A stretch of DNA of 64,000 nucleotides from the NCBI GenBank assembly GCA_009780185.1, contig WRAN01000001.1:1-64000 (forward strand), read 5' to 3'. Positions 51,099-62,723 of this stretch are shown one piece after another. The position numbers were made by a program, and so were the translations under genes. The notes beneath the pieces are model-generated. The model was given only the letters and a program-made list of their open reading frames with translations, ran no database searches and had not been told where the DNA came from. Origin of the DNA: Defluviitaleaceae bacterium (lineage in GTDB: Bacteria > Bacillota > Clostridia > Lachnospirales > WQUN01). The stretch's first letter is position 1. Every line of letters starts with the position of its first letter.

Positions 51099-52433
51099 CT
51101 AGTCCTCTTCTTGTTTTTTAAGTTCGGCAAATTTTGCTGTCATGGTTGGATTGTTGCGTGTTAGACGCTTAATAGTCAAGTCTTCAAGTTTATTGTTCGC
51201 CAAACGCAGATTGTTATCGGATGATAATAATGCTTCTTTGGTTTTTTGCAAGCGTACAATAGCCTTATCAATCTCATCAACCGCAGTTTCAAACTTGCTT
51301 CTGAAAAGATTAACATTGCGTGCAAAGCCTCCTTTGAAAGTCTCTAAATCTTCTTCAAAATGTGTAACGTCAATATTTTGGCTTCGCACCAAAGCAAGTT
51401 CAGATTTGTATTTAAGCGAATTGAGCGCAGCGTTACGCAAAACGGTAATCATTGGGATAAAAAATTGCGGCCGGATAATATACATTTTGGGATAACGATG
51501 CGACACATCAACAATGCCCGAATTGTAGAGTTCGTTATCTGATTCAAGTAATGATACTAATATGGCATACTCGCAATCTTTTTCATTACGATCTTTATCA
51601 AGCTCTTTCAAGAAATCCTCATTCTTTTTCTTTGTTACTGTTTCATCTTCCTCATTTTTCATTTCAAACATAATCGAAATTATTTCATTGCCGTCTTTAT
51701 CTACCTCTCGGTAAATATAATCACCCTTACTACCGGTCTTCGCATTGTTATCTTTTTCAAAATACGCCGTTGGAAAGGCTGTCGCGCGAAGTTGGTTAAA
51801 CTGTATTTCGCAGTGCTGCTCAAGAGTCTCTCCAACCATTTTTGTTGATAGCTTGGCTTTCATATCCTTGTAATAAGCAATCATTTCATCCTTTGCTTTA
51901 AGCTCGGATTTAAGCTCGTTTGCCAGATTGTCTCGCTCTTTTTCAACTTTGCTTACTGCTTCAAGGACAGATAGCTGTTTTTCGGTTGCGTGAGTCTGTA
52001 TCTTGGCTTTAAGCTCGATAATTTGCGATTCTTTTTTAGCAATATCATCTTGCAAGCTATTCTTAATAGTAGCTTCAGCAAGCTTCCTTATATCATCTTT
52101 TTTGTCAAGTTCGGCCTTGAGAACGTCACGTTCTTTTTCAACCTTAGCAAGAGCTTCAACAACAGCTAATTGTTTTTCAGTGTCAAATTTCTTTATTGTT
52201 GCTTCTAACCTTGCAATTTCGGCATCTTTCTTTGCAGATTCATCTTGTAAAGCGTTTTTTGTGTCGGCTTTGGCGAGTTTAATTGCGTCTTCTTTGCTGG
52301 CTTCCATTAGGGCTTCTCGCTCTTTGAGGGCTTTTTCAAATTCACTATTCCGGACTTGCTTTACAATGTCCGCAAATCCCGACTCGTCAACCTGAAACAT
52401 CTCATTACACCTTGGACATTTAATTTCATTCAT
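51099..52433 (-). CDS. DUF2130-family coiled-coil protein, nuclease-like C terminus
   Basis: 444 residues. N-terminal [14 protein letters not shown] is a zinc-knuckle half. About residues 25-205 are a long coiled coil with an internal duplication ([36 protein letters not shown] repeated as [36 protein letters not shown]). The C-terminal half is the DUF2130 domain ([31 protein letters not shown]-like [20 protein letters not shown]), predicted to share the restriction-endonuclease-like fold. Function unknown. Leader identical to that of the XRE gene at 37377. Confidence 0.85.
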   Translation of the reverse strand: MNEIKCPRCNEMFQVDESGFADIVKQVRNSEFEKALKEREALMEASKEDAIKLAKADTKNALQDESAKKDAEIARLEATIKKFDTEKQLAVVEALAKVEKERDVLKAELDKKDDIRKLAEATIKNSLQDDIAKKESQIIELKAKIQTHATEKQLSVLEAVSKVEKERDNLANELKSELKAKDEMIAYYKDMKAKLSTKMVGETLEQHCEIQFNQLRATAFPTAYFEKDNNAKTGSKGDYIYREVDKDGNEIISIMFEMKNEEDETVTKKKNEDFLKELDKDRNEKDCEYAILVSLLESDNELYNSGIVDVSHRYPKMYIIRPQFFIPMITVLRNAALNSLKYKSELALVRSQNIDVTHFEEDLETFKGGFARNVNLFRSKFETAVDEIDKAIVRLQKTKEALLSSDNNLRLANNKLEDLTIKRLTRNNPTMTAKFAELKKQEED

Positions 52434-52435
52434 TG

Positions 52436-52454
52436 TTTAATTCATGCCTCCTTC
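52436..52454 (-). promoter_or_regulatory. Second copy of the ribosome-site leader with a two-codon frame
   Basis: Minus-strand GAAGGAGGCATGAATTAAA, exact over 19 nt with 37380-37398. Distance from GGAGG to the gene start is 13 nt in both, longer than the usual 5-9. Confidence 0.5.
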
Positions 52455-52465
52455 GTCAGCGGAAC

Positions 52466-52499
52466 AAAAAGCCCACAGCGGCAAGGTTGTGGGCTTTTT
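52466..52499. terminator. Terminator after the alcohol dehydrogenase gene
   Basis: AAAAAGCCCACA (52466-52477) pairs with TGTGGGCTTTTT (52488-52499), loop 10 nt. Read on the minus strand it follows the dehydrogenase stop at 52528 and precedes the DUF2130 gene. Confidence 0.85.
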
Positions 52500-52527
52500 A
52501 TAGCACTATATAGTCAGTTTTTTGTTC

Positions 52528-53721
52528 TTATTTATTTGCGGCTTTGTAGATTGCAAAAATATCCTCTTTTTTAAGAGGTTTAAAGCTTCCAACCAGGCGT
52601 TTGCCGAAATGTACGCAGCTATATGATAGTTGTTCAAGTACTTCGTCAGATTGTATGCCTATGCCTAGTTCTGTAAAACAGGTTGGCATATCTATTGATT
52701 TGAAGTATTCGACCGTTTTTTCTATGCCTTCTTTGGCGGCGGTGTAATCGTCATTTTGAGTTACGCCCCATACTTTTCTTGCGTACCTGGCAAAACGAGC
52801 TGGATTAACATCCAGACAATATCTTGCCCAAGAACCCCACATCGTGGTAAGGCTTGCCCCATGAGCTACATCGAAGCTGCCTCCTAGTTCGTGGCCTAGC
52901 TGATGTACAGAGAAATCCATAGTACGGCCAAGCCCACATATACCATTATGAGAAAGACTGCCGCACCACATGATTTCACTTTGGGCTTGATAATCTTCAG
53001 GGTTTTGCAGTACCAATGGGCCGTTTTTAATTACCACTCTAAGTAGGGATTCGGCGATTTCGTCTGTCATTTCATTTACTTTGCCTTCGTTAGCTTCTGG
53101 AGAGAAATAACGGTCAAGGGTATGCATCATAATATCTGTTATGCCGCAGCTTATTTGGAACCTTGGCAGAGTGTACGTTAGTTCTGGGTTCATTATCGCA
53201 AAAGCAGGGCGGTTAAAATCTGTGTTAAGGCCTCTTTTTAGGCCTTCTTCTGTGTTGGTTAGTACTGCGGAGTTGCTAGTTTCACTACCTGCGGCTGATA
53301 TGGTTAGAACTACCCCAATGGGTAGAGATTTAGTTAGGGGTTCTTCCCTAAGCCAAAACTTCCAAATATCTATTTCTGGGTTTTTGGTGCCGTGGGCAAC
53401 AGCTTTTGCGGCATCTATGGCGCTTCCGCCGCCTATAGCTAGGATAAAATCCACACCAAACGCGATTGCTGCTTTTACTCCTGCACGAGCAAACGATAAA
53501 TGCGGATTAGGGGTTGCGCCGCCGTGCATTAGATGAGGTATGCCTTCTGATGCTAGCTGATCTGTGATTTTTCCAAGCAAGCCAGATTTTTCTATGCTGC
53601 CTGTTCCGTAGACTACAAGCACTTTGGTTCCGCCATGTTTTTTTACCAACTGAGCGGTTTGGCTTTCTACTCCTGGGCCGAAGACTATTTCTGTTGGAGT
53701 ATATTGAATGAAACTTTGCAT
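52528..53721 (-). CDS. Iron-containing alcohol dehydrogenase, butanol dehydrogenase-like
   Basis: 397 residues. Nucleotide-binding GGGSAIDAAKAVAHG (about 95-110), the metal-binding segments SCGITDIMMHTLDRYFS, HQLGHELGG and VAHGASL, and the typical LPIGVVLTISAAGSE. It is close to the YqhD/BdhA NAD(P)H-dependent group that reduces aldehydes to alcohols during fermentation. AGGAGGA precedes the ATG. It is 12 nt from mltG upstream on the same strand, possibly co-transcribed, with a terminator downstream. Confidence 0.9.
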   Translation of the reverse strand: MQSFIQYTPTEIVFGPGVESQTAQLVKKHGGTKVLVVYGTGSIEKSGLLGKITDQLASEGIPHLMHGGATPNPHLSFARAGVKAAIAFGVDFILAIGGGSAIDAAKAVAHGTKNPEIDIWKFWLREEPLTKSLPIGVVLTISAAGSETSNSAVLTNTEEGLKRGLNTDFNRPAFAIMNPELTYTLPRFQISCGITDIMMHTLDRYFSPEANEGKVNEMTDEIAESLLRVVIKNGPLVLQNPEDYQAQSEIMWCGSLSHNGICGLGRTMDFSVHQLGHELGGSFDVAHGASLTTMWGSWARYCLDVNPARFARYARKVWGVTQNDDYTAAKEGIEKTVEYFKSIDMPTCFTELGIGIQSDEVLEQLSYSCVHFGKRLVGSFKPLKKEDIFAIYKAANK

Positions 53722-53733
53722 ATACTTCTCCTC

Positions 53734-54831
53734 CTATCTATCTAGAGACGCATGATAACGCTGTACCGCCGCATTATGGTCTGGATAATTCGTGTTAAAT
53801 ACATGTCTGGAATGGTCTGAATAATCCACCACAAAGAATAGATAATTTGTATTTGCTGGAAATAAAGCAGCTTCGATACTGGCTCTACCTGGGTTTCCAA
53901 TTGGCCCAATGGGTAGACCATAGTGGATATGAGTATTGTAAGGGGTATCCACTTGAAGGTCAGCCCAAGTAACCCTGCTGCGATGTATGCCAAGGAGATA
54001 TACCGCTGTGGGATCCATTTGCAAACGAATTCCCTCGCGGAGCCTACGGTGGATTACTTGAGATACTAATGCCCTCTCGTCGGCTCGGCCTGTTTCAGAT
54101 TCAATAATCGAAGCCATTGTGATTATTTCATCAAATGTAAAGCCCGCATCATCTGCCGCTTGTAACCACAGGCCCTCCATTACTACCTCAAATTGGTTAA
54201 GCATTCTTACAATTATATCTCGAGGAGACGGATTAACAGGAATAAAATACGTATCGGGAAACAGATATCCTTCTAGCCGAGTGCGCTCAGGTAAATCCGG
54301 CACATCACGAAGAAATCGAAAGTTGCTAAAATCTCCGGTTTGAGTGTACTCAATAAATTCCTCAGCGGTGAAAAACTCTCGATACTCGAAATACTCCGCC
54401 ATGTTTCTTATTGTCCAGCCCTCTCGCACAGTTATGCGTTCCTCGCCGGCACCAGCAAGTGTCTGGCCTTGACGCAGGGTTGCATTAACTTCCGTGTTGG
54501 ACATATTTCTGTTAAGAGTATAGGTACCGGCGCGGAATATTCTGGTGGAATTTTTCAAGAACATCTCTAATTGAAAGAGCCATGGATTGTTTATTGCTCC
54601 GGCGTGGTATAGCATCTGGGCGGCTTCGGCTCTGGGAGTGTCTTCCTCTAATACGAAGATGATTTCGTAATCCGGGCCTTCTTCCAGCATTTGTGCGGCA
54701 AAGGTCCCGCCTTGATTAAAGCCCCACATTGCAAACCAGTATACTGCGTAGGCTACTACAGCTAAGATGGCTAAGTTAAAGGCCATACCTAAGATATAGG
54801 ATATTACACTTGATGCTTTTATTGGTTTCAT
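53734..54831 (-). CDS. mltG: Endolytic murein transglycosylase MltG
   Basis: 365 residues from ATG 54831 (a GTG one codon earlier is possible), with GGAGG upstream. One N-terminal transmembrane helix (LGMAFNLAILAVVAYAVYWF), a LysM-like domain at about 55-125 and the YceG catalytic domain: RLEGYLFPDTYFI, ITMASIIESETG with the catalytic Glu, DPTAVYLLG and PYNTHIHYGLPIGPIGNPG. It cleaves nascent glycan strands at the membrane to end chains. Between an ABC-F gene and the dehydrogenase, all on one strand. Confidence 0.93.
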   Translation of the reverse strand: MKPIKASSVISYILGMAFNLAILAVVAYAVYWFAMWGFNQGGTFAAQMLEEGPDYEIIFVLEEDTPRAEAAQMLYHAGAINNPWLFQLEMFLKNSTRIFRAGTYTLNRNMSNTEVNATLRQGQTLAGAGEERITVREGWTIRNMAEYFEYREFFTAEEFIEYTQTGDFSNFRFLRDVPDLPERTRLEGYLFPDTYFIPVNPSPRDIIVRMLNQFEVVMEGLWLQAADDAGFTFDEIITMASIIESETGRADERALVSQVIHRRLREGIRLQMDPTAVYLLGIHRSRVTWADLQVDTPYNTHIHYGLPIGPIGNPGRASIEAALFPANTNYLFFVVDYSDHSRHVFNTNYPDHNAAVQRYHASLDR

Positions 54832-54840
54832 CACTACCTC

Positions 54841-56778
54841 CTACTCGCTTAAACGTTCCCAGTTATCATAAAGTATTACCAGCTCTTCTTCAAGTTTTGT
54901 TTTTTCAGTGAAAATTGCAGCGGAAGCTTCCGCGTCACGGCTTGTGATTTCGTCGTTTAGGCGGGTGTCACAGTCGGTTATTGCTGCTTCTATTTTGGCT
55001 ATTTGCTTTTCTAGTTTTTCCAGTTGAGTTTTTCTACGACGGATTGCTGCTTCTTGCTCTTTTTTTCGTTGATATTCTTCTTTGTTATTTAGCAGAGCTG
55101 ATTCGGGTTCCGGAGTGTCTATTTCTGCCATCGCCAGCTCTTCGGCCTTCTTATCCATATAGTAATCATAGTTGCCATAATAACGCTTTAGCCCGGTGGG
55201 CTCCATCTCCAGCACCATTGTTGCGGTATGATTTATGAAATATCTATCATGGGAAATGTATAAAATCGTTCCGGTAAACTCCTTCAGAGCTTCCTCCAGT
55301 ATTTCCTTGGAAAAAAGGTCAAGATGGTTAGTAGGCTCGTCAAGTATAAGAAAATTAGCACCTGCCAGCATTATCTTGGCCAACGCTACCCGGCCCCGCT
55401 CGCCGCCACTTAGTGCGGAAATGGGCTTGAATACATCATCCCCAATAAACACAAATGCCCCAAGTACCGTCCGGATTTCGGTCTGGGTTAGGCGGGGGTA
55501 TGTGTCCGCAAGCTCTTGGAAGATATTTTTATCTTCGGATAGATGATCTTGGGCTTGATCATAATAACCTAGTCGTACATTTACGCCTTCACGGATACGA
55601 CCTGTGATTGGAGTAAGCTCACCCATAAGGATTTTTAGTAAGGTTGTTTTACCAATACCATTAGGGCCTATTAGGGCTATTCTATCTCCTTTTTTTACAT
55701 CAAAAGATACATTGGAAAAGAGATGCTTTTCACCAAAAGCCATACTTAAGTCCTCTACAGTAAGAACATCATGGCCAGATGTAATTTTCGGCTTTAAGCG
55801 TAGACGCATATTGGTTGGGTCGCTTGTGGGTTTGTCTACTCGTTCGATTTTTGCAAGTAGCTTTTCACGACTCTTTGCCCGGATAATTGCTGCTTCTGTT
55901 GAGTAAGAGCGCAGAGTTTTTATTACTTCTTCATGGTGCTTTATTACTTTTTGGTTTTCGGCAAATTGCTTTTCGGCCAGGGCTCTGTCTCTGGCTTTTT
56001 TTTCTGCAAAATAGGTATAGTTGCCATTATATACAGTTGATTTTTTACGTTCGATTTCGATTGTTTTGGTTACTACCTTGTCCATGAAGTATCGGTCATG
56101 GGAGATTAGGATTACTGCGCTTTTTGAGTTTCGCAGATAATCTTCCAGCCATGCCACACTATCAATATCTAAGTGGTTGGTTGGCTCGTCCAGCAACATT
56201 ATATCCGGGCTTTCCAGCAGCAAACGGCCCAGTAACGCACGGGTCTTTTGACCGCCGGATAATTCCGCGAAGGGCTGTTTCCACTGGTCTTCTGTGAAGC
56301 TTAAGCCTTTAAGCACGCCTCTTACTCGGCTGGACGCGCTATAGCCGTCAGCCGCTTCAAAACGAGAGGTTAGTAAGGAGTATCTCTCCAGAGAGTTATC
56401 AAGAGCTTCTCCTATTTGATTAGTCATTTTCTCTTCTAAAGCTCGGATTTGGACTTCCAGCTTTTTAAGAGGCTCGAATACCGCGTCTAATACATCGTAT
56501 AAGGTTTGGCTTGTGGGAATGGACTCCAGCAGATTGGGGTCGGTTTCTGCCAGCTGCGGCAGATAGCCTATGGTTAAGCCCTGAGAGTGAGTCATGGCAC
56601 CCTCGTCCGGCTGCCACTGTCCTGTGATTATACGAAATACAGAGGTTTTTCCAGCACCATTTACCCCAACCAGAGCGGCTTTTTCCTTTTCTTCCAGTAT
56701 AAAGGTGATATTATTTAGAATTTCCTCGGCACCTATATTTTTTTGAATATCCTTTAGTTGCAAAATCAATTGAATCAT
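54841..56778 (-). CDS. ABC-F type ribosome-associated ATPase
   Basis: 645 residues, two ABC domains and no membrane segment. First: GVNGAGKTS, LSGGQKTRALLG, IMLLDEPTNHLD. Second: GPNGIGKTT, LSGGERGRVALA, FLILDEPTNHLD. The linker between them (about 240-320) is Lys/Arg/Glu-rich (AEKKARDRALAEKQFAENQK), and a C-terminal coiled coil begins about 560 (KEEYQRKKEQEAAIRRRK). This fits the YdiF/Uup side of the family, which acts on stalled ribosomes rather than transport. Start uncertain: ATG 56778 has a weak site; a nearby TTG is possible. 50 nt after atpC. Confidence 0.88.
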   Translation of the reverse strand: MIQLILQLKDIQKNIGAEEILNNITFILEEKEKAALVGVNGAGKTSVFRIITGQWQPDEGAMTHSQGLTIGYLPQLAETDPNLLESIPTSQTLYDVLDAVFEPLKKLEVQIRALEEKMTNQIGEALDNSLERYSLLTSRFEAADGYSASSRVRGVLKGLSFTEDQWKQPFAELSGGQKTRALLGRLLLESPDIMLLDEPTNHLDIDSVAWLEDYLRNSKSAVILISHDRYFMDKVVTKTIEIERKKSTVYNGNYTYFAEKKARDRALAEKQFAENQKVIKHHEEVIKTLRSYSTEAAIIRAKSREKLLAKIERVDKPTSDPTNMRLRLKPKITSGHDVLTVEDLSMAFGEKHLFSNVSFDVKKGDRIALIGPNGIGKTTLLKILMGELTPITGRIREGVNVRLGYYDQAQDHLSEDKNIFQELADTYPRLTQTEIRTVLGAFVFIGDDVFKPISALSGGERGRVALAKIMLAGANFLILDEPTNHLDLFSKEILEEALKEFTGTILYISHDRYFINHTATMVLEMEPTGLKRYYGNYDYYMDKKAEELAMAEIDTPEPESALLNNKEEYQRKKEQEAAIRRRKTQLEKLEKQIAKIEAAITDCDTRLNDEITSRDAEASAAIFTEKTKLEEELVILYDNWERLSE

Positions 56779-56827
56779 CCTGTCTCGCGCTATCTGTCCC
56801 GATACTTTGGCCAGAAGCGATCACATG

Positions 56828-57250
56828 TCACGATATTGCTACATCCAACAGTACTTTACAGTGGTGTAGCTCTTTTCTTATTTTATCTTTTTCGGCTACA
56901 GACATATCTTGTAGTAGGCGAGCTTCATATTCCTGGGCTTGTGCCTGAGTTGATGTTATATCTATATCTCCGGGTAGAAACGCTTTCTGGGTCAGTACTT
57001 TTAGCACATCATCTTCAAAGTGAAAAACCCCGCCGAATATGGCGATTTTACGTTCCGGCGCTTCTTCTTCAAGTATACGCAATACCCCTTCTCCTAAGAT
57101 TACAGAGCAAGGCACACGCCCCGGCAATATCCCCATATCCCCCGTCAAACAGCGAAGGATTGCCATATCGCAGTGGCCATGAAATTTATATGCTTCTTGA
57201 TCGGTTGCGTCGGGAGTTATTACAAATATTTCGATTTTTTTATCAGTCAT
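56828..57250 (-). CDS. atpC: ATP synthase epsilon subunit
   Basis: 140 residues. N-terminal beta-sandwich (IFVITPDATDQEAYKF, LTGDMGILPGRVPCSVILGEG, KIAIFGGVFHFEDDVLKVL) and a C-terminal helical hairpin (AQAQEYEARLLQDMS) that inhibits the motor. Last gene of the atp operon, 9 nt after atpD. Confidence 0.93.
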   Translation of the reverse strand: MTDKKIEIFVITPDATDQEAYKFHGHCDMAILRCLTGDMGILPGRVPCSVILGEGVLRILEEEAPERKIAIFGGVFHFEDDVLKVLTQKAFLPGDIDITSTQAQAQEYEARLLQDMSVAEKDKIRKELHHCKVLLDVAIS

Positions 57251-57259
57251 TTGAGGTAC

Positions 57260-58702
<1,443 letters not shown>

Positions 58703-58715
58703 TCACATTGCACTT

Positions 58716-59576
58716 TTACACAAGCGCACTTGCACCACTGACAATTTCCGTTATTTCCTGGGTAATAATGCTCTGGCGCTGGCGGTTATATAACAATGTT
58801 AAATCGTCAATCAGCTCCTGTGCATTATTGGTAGCTGTATCTGTTGCAACCATTCTGGCAGCTTGTTCGCATAGTGCGGCCTCCAGCATTGCGCCATAGA
58901 TTTGCACATTTACATACATTGGAGCCATATACTCAAGAAAACTGTCTACGTCTGGGTCATATTCCATTTCCTGTGGCTCAGCTTCTTCATTTATATCAAA
59001 CCGTAGACTTAGAGGAAGCACAGGCTTAATTATAGGTTCCAAATTTAATACCGTATGGTACTTGGTTGTGGCGATATATAACTCATCTATCGTATTGCCA
59101 AAATCCTCAAGAATTTGTGCTCCTATAGCCTCTGCTTCTTCGTATGCGGGGGTTTCGGATATGCTTCCGATAAAGCGGTGGATATTTTGGCTTTGAGAAA
59201 GAAAGAACTCTAGTCCGCGACTCCCAACTGGAAGTATTAATGGATTTTTCCCTTCTTTTCTGGCGTGGTCAATTACTGCTTTACCAATATTTATGTTATA
59301 GGAGCCGCATTTGCCTTTATCACTGGAAAATACCAAATATCCCGTGGTCTTATTATCAGAACCCCGTTCTTTTACATAAATATTTCCCGCTGTTGCAGGG
59401 CTTTTGGCAGCCCCCAGCATGATATTATCCGTACCTTCCAAAAAAGGCAGGGTATTCCCCCACCGTTCTCTGGACTTTCGAAGCTTAGCTGTGGCCACCA
59501 AGTTCATGGCTTTCATGGCCTGCTTCATATTGGATACAACAGCCCGACGCTGTTTTATTGCATTTATTGAGGGCAT
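58716..59576 (-). CDS. atpG: ATP synthase gamma subunit
   Basis: 286 residues. N-terminal rotor helix (INAIKQRRAVVSNMKQAMKAMNLVATAKLRKS) is best recognised by KQAMKAMNLVATAKLRK; the Rossmann middle has SDKGKCGSYN; C-terminal helix RMVATDTATNNAQELIDDL and LLYNRQRQSIITQEI. These form the central stalk. It starts one base after the atpA stop. Confidence 0.95.
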   Translation of the reverse strand: MPSINAIKQRRAVVSNMKQAMKAMNLVATAKLRKSRERWGNTLPFLEGTDNIMLGAAKSPATAGNIYVKERGSDNKTTGYLVFSSDKGKCGSYNINIGKAVIDHARKEGKNPLILPVGSRGLEFFLSQSQNIHRFIGSISETPAYEEAEAIGAQILEDFGNTIDELYIATTKYHTVLNLEPIIKPVLPLSLRFDINEEAEPQEMEYDPDVDSFLEYMAPMYVNVQIYGAMLEAALCEQAARMVATDTATNNAQELIDDLTLLYNRQRQSIITQEITEIVSGASALV

Positions 59577-59577
59577 A

Positions 59578-61641
59578 TTATTTACCCCTGTATCTATCTA
59601 AGATGCTGCTCATTTCTTCGCGAGTTAGTAGCATCCTAAGATTATTTATACATAAATCATGTAAATCTTTAGGGATGGCTTCGCTCTTAGTCTTTACTTC
59701 CCTAAGTCTAGTGAACATTTCAGCAAGATATCCCCTACCCTCGTGACGTTGATCGAACAGGCGGGTCAGGAAGTTGTTGGTTTCACGGATTGCCTGCTCC
59801 AGCAGTGAGGCGATTAATGGGTCACGTTTTTCCTGGGAAATATCGTCTCCACCCCTTGCCTTTGCCGCAGCAATTTCATAGCTGTATATCTTTGCTATTG
59901 GGCTGCTTTCAGGTATCTCCAGGAATATCTTTGCCTCTGTGGCATTAGTAAATCCTTTATCGCGCACGATATAGCGGCGAACATCATCACGCTGGTTAAA
60001 GTGGAACAATAATAGTGCATCGGCAACTTGGCGGATTTCTTCATCGGTCATGCCTAAAGCGGCATTATTGCCTTGGTCGAACAGCATTATCAGTAGTTCC
60101 TCAAAAGGTAACCATACAAACTGCTTCAATGTTTCGAAAAGCCCATCTCGAATTTCAGGTGTCAGTTCTTTTTTATTTCTAATATCCGCCAGAATATCAC
60201 GGCCTTTAAAATAATTGAGTAAAGCGGTTTTTGTCCTGTCTATAAGAGATGTAGGTTTTACAGGCACGCCTTGAAGAAAGTTCCCCTGAGTTACCGCAAA
60301 CAAAAATACAATCTGCTCCTCAAAAGGAAGCGGTTGGTTTTGTGGCTGCTTTAGCATTTCCACAACCCGTTCACCCATCTGCAGCGCCAACTCTGTTTCT
60401 TTGCTTAGGTCTGACCCAAAGCGAGAAAAGGCAGCTAACTCCCGGTACCGGGCATATTCTAAGCGCAGCGGCCCTGCAATTTGCTTCATAACCTTGGTCT
60501 GGGCAGCACCGCCTACCCTGGAAACACTAAGGCCAGGGCTTATAGCAGGGCGGATTCCGCTGTTAAACAGCTCAGTCTCTAAGAAAATCTGTCCATCGGT
60601 TATAGATATTACATTGGTTGGGATGTATGCTGAAATATCCCCCGCCTGAGTTTCGATAATAGGCAGTGCCGTTAGGGTACCGCCCTTTTCAAGACAGGCC
60701 GCTCTTTCTAATAAACGAGAATGTAAATAGAAAACATCGCCAGGATAAGCTTCACGGCCGGGAGGCCTCCTAAGAAGCAAGCTCAAAGCACGATATGCCA
60801 CGGCATGCTTAGATAAATCATCATAAATAACCAGTACATCTTTCCCCTGCTCCATCCACTCTTCACCGATTGCGCAACCGGAATAAGGAGCAATGTATTG
60901 CATCGGAGCTGTATCACTGGCATTGGCGGCAACTATGGTGGTATATCGCATTGCCCCCACTCGGTATTCATTTACAGGGTCTTCGTCTGGAAAAGCATCC
61001 CGTAAAGTACGGGCAACCCGTGCAACGGTAGAAGCCTTTTGCCCAATTGCTACATACACACAGTGAACCCCGGTGTTGCGCTGATTGATTATTGTATCAA
61101 TGGCAATCGCGGTTTTTCCTGTTTGTCTATCACCGATTATAAGCTCACGCTGGCCCCTACCTATAGGTACTAACGCATCCAAAGCCATAATCCCCGTTTG
61201 AAGAGGAACATTTACTTCTTTACGCTCTATAACCCCTGGCGCAATGCGTTCAATTTCTCGTGTAGGGATATTGTACGGCAATGGGTCACCGCCATCTAGC
61301 GGAACGCCCAAAGGATCGACAACCCGGCCTAGCAGGCTATCCCCAACAGGGACTTCAGCAACCCGCCCTGTGCGCTTTACCAAGTCACCTTCTCGGATAT
61401 TAGCATCCGGCCCAAGAAGCACAACGCCGATGGAGTCTTCATCTAGGTTTAAAGCTATCCCAAAGATATCACCGGGAAACTCCAAAAGCTCACTGCTTAC
61501 TGCCCCAGGAAGGCCGTAAACCCTAGCGATACCATCCCCAACATGAAGGACAATTCCCTCTTCGGCAACTTCCATCTTGGCAGAATAATCCTGTATTTGC
61601 TTTTTTATTATGGAACTTATTTCATCAGGCTTAAAGATCAT
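59578..61641 (-). CDS. atpA: ATP synthase alpha subunit with an extra C-terminal domain
   Basis: 687 residues, against about 500-510 for the family. Residues 1-508 are canonical: N-terminal [19 protein letters not shown], Walker A GDRQTGKT (170-177), [14 protein letters not shown], the arginine-finger segment [12 protein letters not shown] (372-383) and the last helices [20 protein letters not shown] roughly 10-residue insertion lies near 218-227. From about 509 a further ~180 residues follow that are not part of known alpha subunits: helical, charged, with [40 protein letters not shown] and [15 protein letters not shown]. No stop or frame break separates the parts, and atpG follows after one base. 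It overlaps atpH by ATGA. The extension is real in sequence; its role is unknown. Confidence 0.93.
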   Translation of the reverse strand: MIFKPDEISSIIKKQIQDYSAKMEVAEEGIVLHVGDGIARVYGLPGAVSSELLEFPGDIFGIALNLDEDSIGVVLLGPDANIREGDLVKRTGRVAEVPVGDSLLGRVVDPLGVPLDGGDPLPYNIPTREIERIAPGVIERKEVNVPLQTGIMALDALVPIGRGQRELIIGDRQTGKTAIAIDTIINQRNTGVHCVYVAIGQKASTVARVARTLRDAFPDEDPVNEYRVGAMRYTTIVAANASDTAPMQYIAPYSGCAIGEEWMEQGKDVLVIYDDLSKHAVAYRALSLLLRRPPGREAYPGDVFYLHSRLLERAACLEKGGTLTALPIIETQAGDISAYIPTNVISITDGQIFLETELFNSGIRPAISPGLSVSRVGGAAQTKVMKQIAGPLRLEYARYRELAAFSRFGSDLSKETELALQMGERVVEMLKQPQNQPLPFEEQIVFLFAVTQGNFLQGVPVKPTSLIDRTKTALLNYFKGRDILADIRNKKELTPEIRDGLFETLKQFVWLPFEELLIMLFDQGNNAALGMTDEEIRQVADALLLFHFNQRDDVRRYIVRDKGFTNATEAKIFLEIPESSPIAKIYSYEIAAAKARGGDDISQEKRDPLIASLLEQAIRETNNFLTRLFDQRHEGRGYLAEMFTRLREVKTKSEAIPKDLHDLCINNLRMLLTREEMSSILDRYRGK

Positions 61642-62177
61642 TTGAGGTGTCCTTTTCCTATGTTTTCTTTCATGTCTTTTAATAACCGTTTAACCGTTCT
61701 ATCAAAGATATAACCGTCTACATGAAGTCTAAATCCCCCCATGAGTGAGGGGTCTACCTCTATATTTAACTCTACTTGTTTTCCAATTTTACGCATAAGC
61801 ACTACCTTTAGCTGATTTTTCTGCTCTGGGGTAAGCTCAACTGCGGATACTACTTTGGCAGTAGTAAAATTATGGTGGCGGCGAATCATCTCAACCAAGG
61901 TATCCATCGCAGGGGCCAAAAACTCCTCACGATTCTTAGTCACAGTAAGACGCATAAACCCAAGCAAATCATCATGGATACGCCCGGCAAAAGCGCCATC
62001 AAGGAAGGCGTACTTTTGTGCCATGGATATCCTAGGATGGCGGATTATACGCTGACATTCATCGCCAGCTAAAGCACTGCTTATGAAGGCCGCCTGTTCC
62101 AGATAATCTGATGTAAGTCCACGCTCTACACTAAGCTCAAACAGTGCATTGGCGTACCGCACACGTAAATCAGCCAC
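61638..62177 (-). CDS. atpH: ATP synthase delta subunit
   Basis: 179 residues from GTG 62177, which gives the typical N terminus [19 protein letters not shown] and length; it overlaps atpF by 8 nt and atpA by 4 nt. C-terminal strand [21 protein letters not shown] is the stator-binding part. It links F1 to the b dimer. Confidence 0.92.
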   Translation of the reverse strand: MADLRVRYANALFELSVERGLTSDYLEQAAFISSALAGDECQRIIRHPRISMAQKYAFLDGAFAGRIHDDLLGFMRLTVTKNREEFLAPAMDTLVEMIRRHHNFTTAKVVSAVELTPEQKNQLKVVLMRKIGKQVELNIEVDPSLMGGFRLHVDGYIFDRTVKRLLKDMKENIGKGHLK

Positions 62178-62721
62178 TAAAAACCACCCGATCAAGTTCC
62201 TCAAGGCCTTCATTAAAAAGACGCTCATGAGCCTTTCTATCTATCGCCGCCGACAGTAATTTCTCTGCCATATCTGAAGAAATATCAATAAGAGCAGTGT
62301 GGATTACCTCTCGCACGCGCTCTCTTTCCATTTCCACTTCCATGCTTGCACGGTCTTTTAGCTCTTTTGCTTCATCTTTGGCTATAGACAGGATTTGCTC
62401 ACGCTGATGGGTTGCCTGCTTGTGGGCTTCATCTAAAATAGCCACCCGCTCAAGGTCTATATCCTTTAGCTGGCGGTCATATTTTGCCCTAAGCTCACCT
62501 GCTGCGGCACGGCCTTCTTTAGCTTCGTCAAGCTGGTTTCGTATACGCTCTGTGCGGTCATTAAGAATCTTACGCACAGGGGCATATAGCACCTTTGTAA
62601 AGACGATACCAAGGATTAAAAGTGGCACCAAATTAGCCACAGTAGTGATAACCGTAGCCATATCAAAATCAATTATCCGGCCAAGAGGTAATGCCTCCAG
62701 CCAAAAAATTAAATTACTCAT
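62170..62721 (-). CDS. atpF: ATP synthase b subunit
   Basis: 183 residues. One membrane helix (TTVANLVPLLILGIVFTKVLYAPV), then a long charged helix (RTERIRNQLDEAKEGRAAAG, QATHQREQILSIAKDEAKEL) that forms the peripheral stalk, and a C-terminal amphipathic end (DISSDMAEKLLSAAIDRKAH). Two nt before atpE stop on the same strand. Confidence 0.93.
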   Translation of the reverse strand: MSNLIFWLEALPLGRIIDFDMATVITTVANLVPLLILGIVFTKVLYAPVRKILNDRTERIRNQLDEAKEGRAAAGELRAKYDRQLKDIDLERVAILDEAHKQATHQREQILSIAKDEAKELKDRASMEVEMERERVREVIHTALIDISSDMAEKLLSAAIDRKAHERLFNEGLEELDRVVFSG

Positions 62722-62723
62722 GC

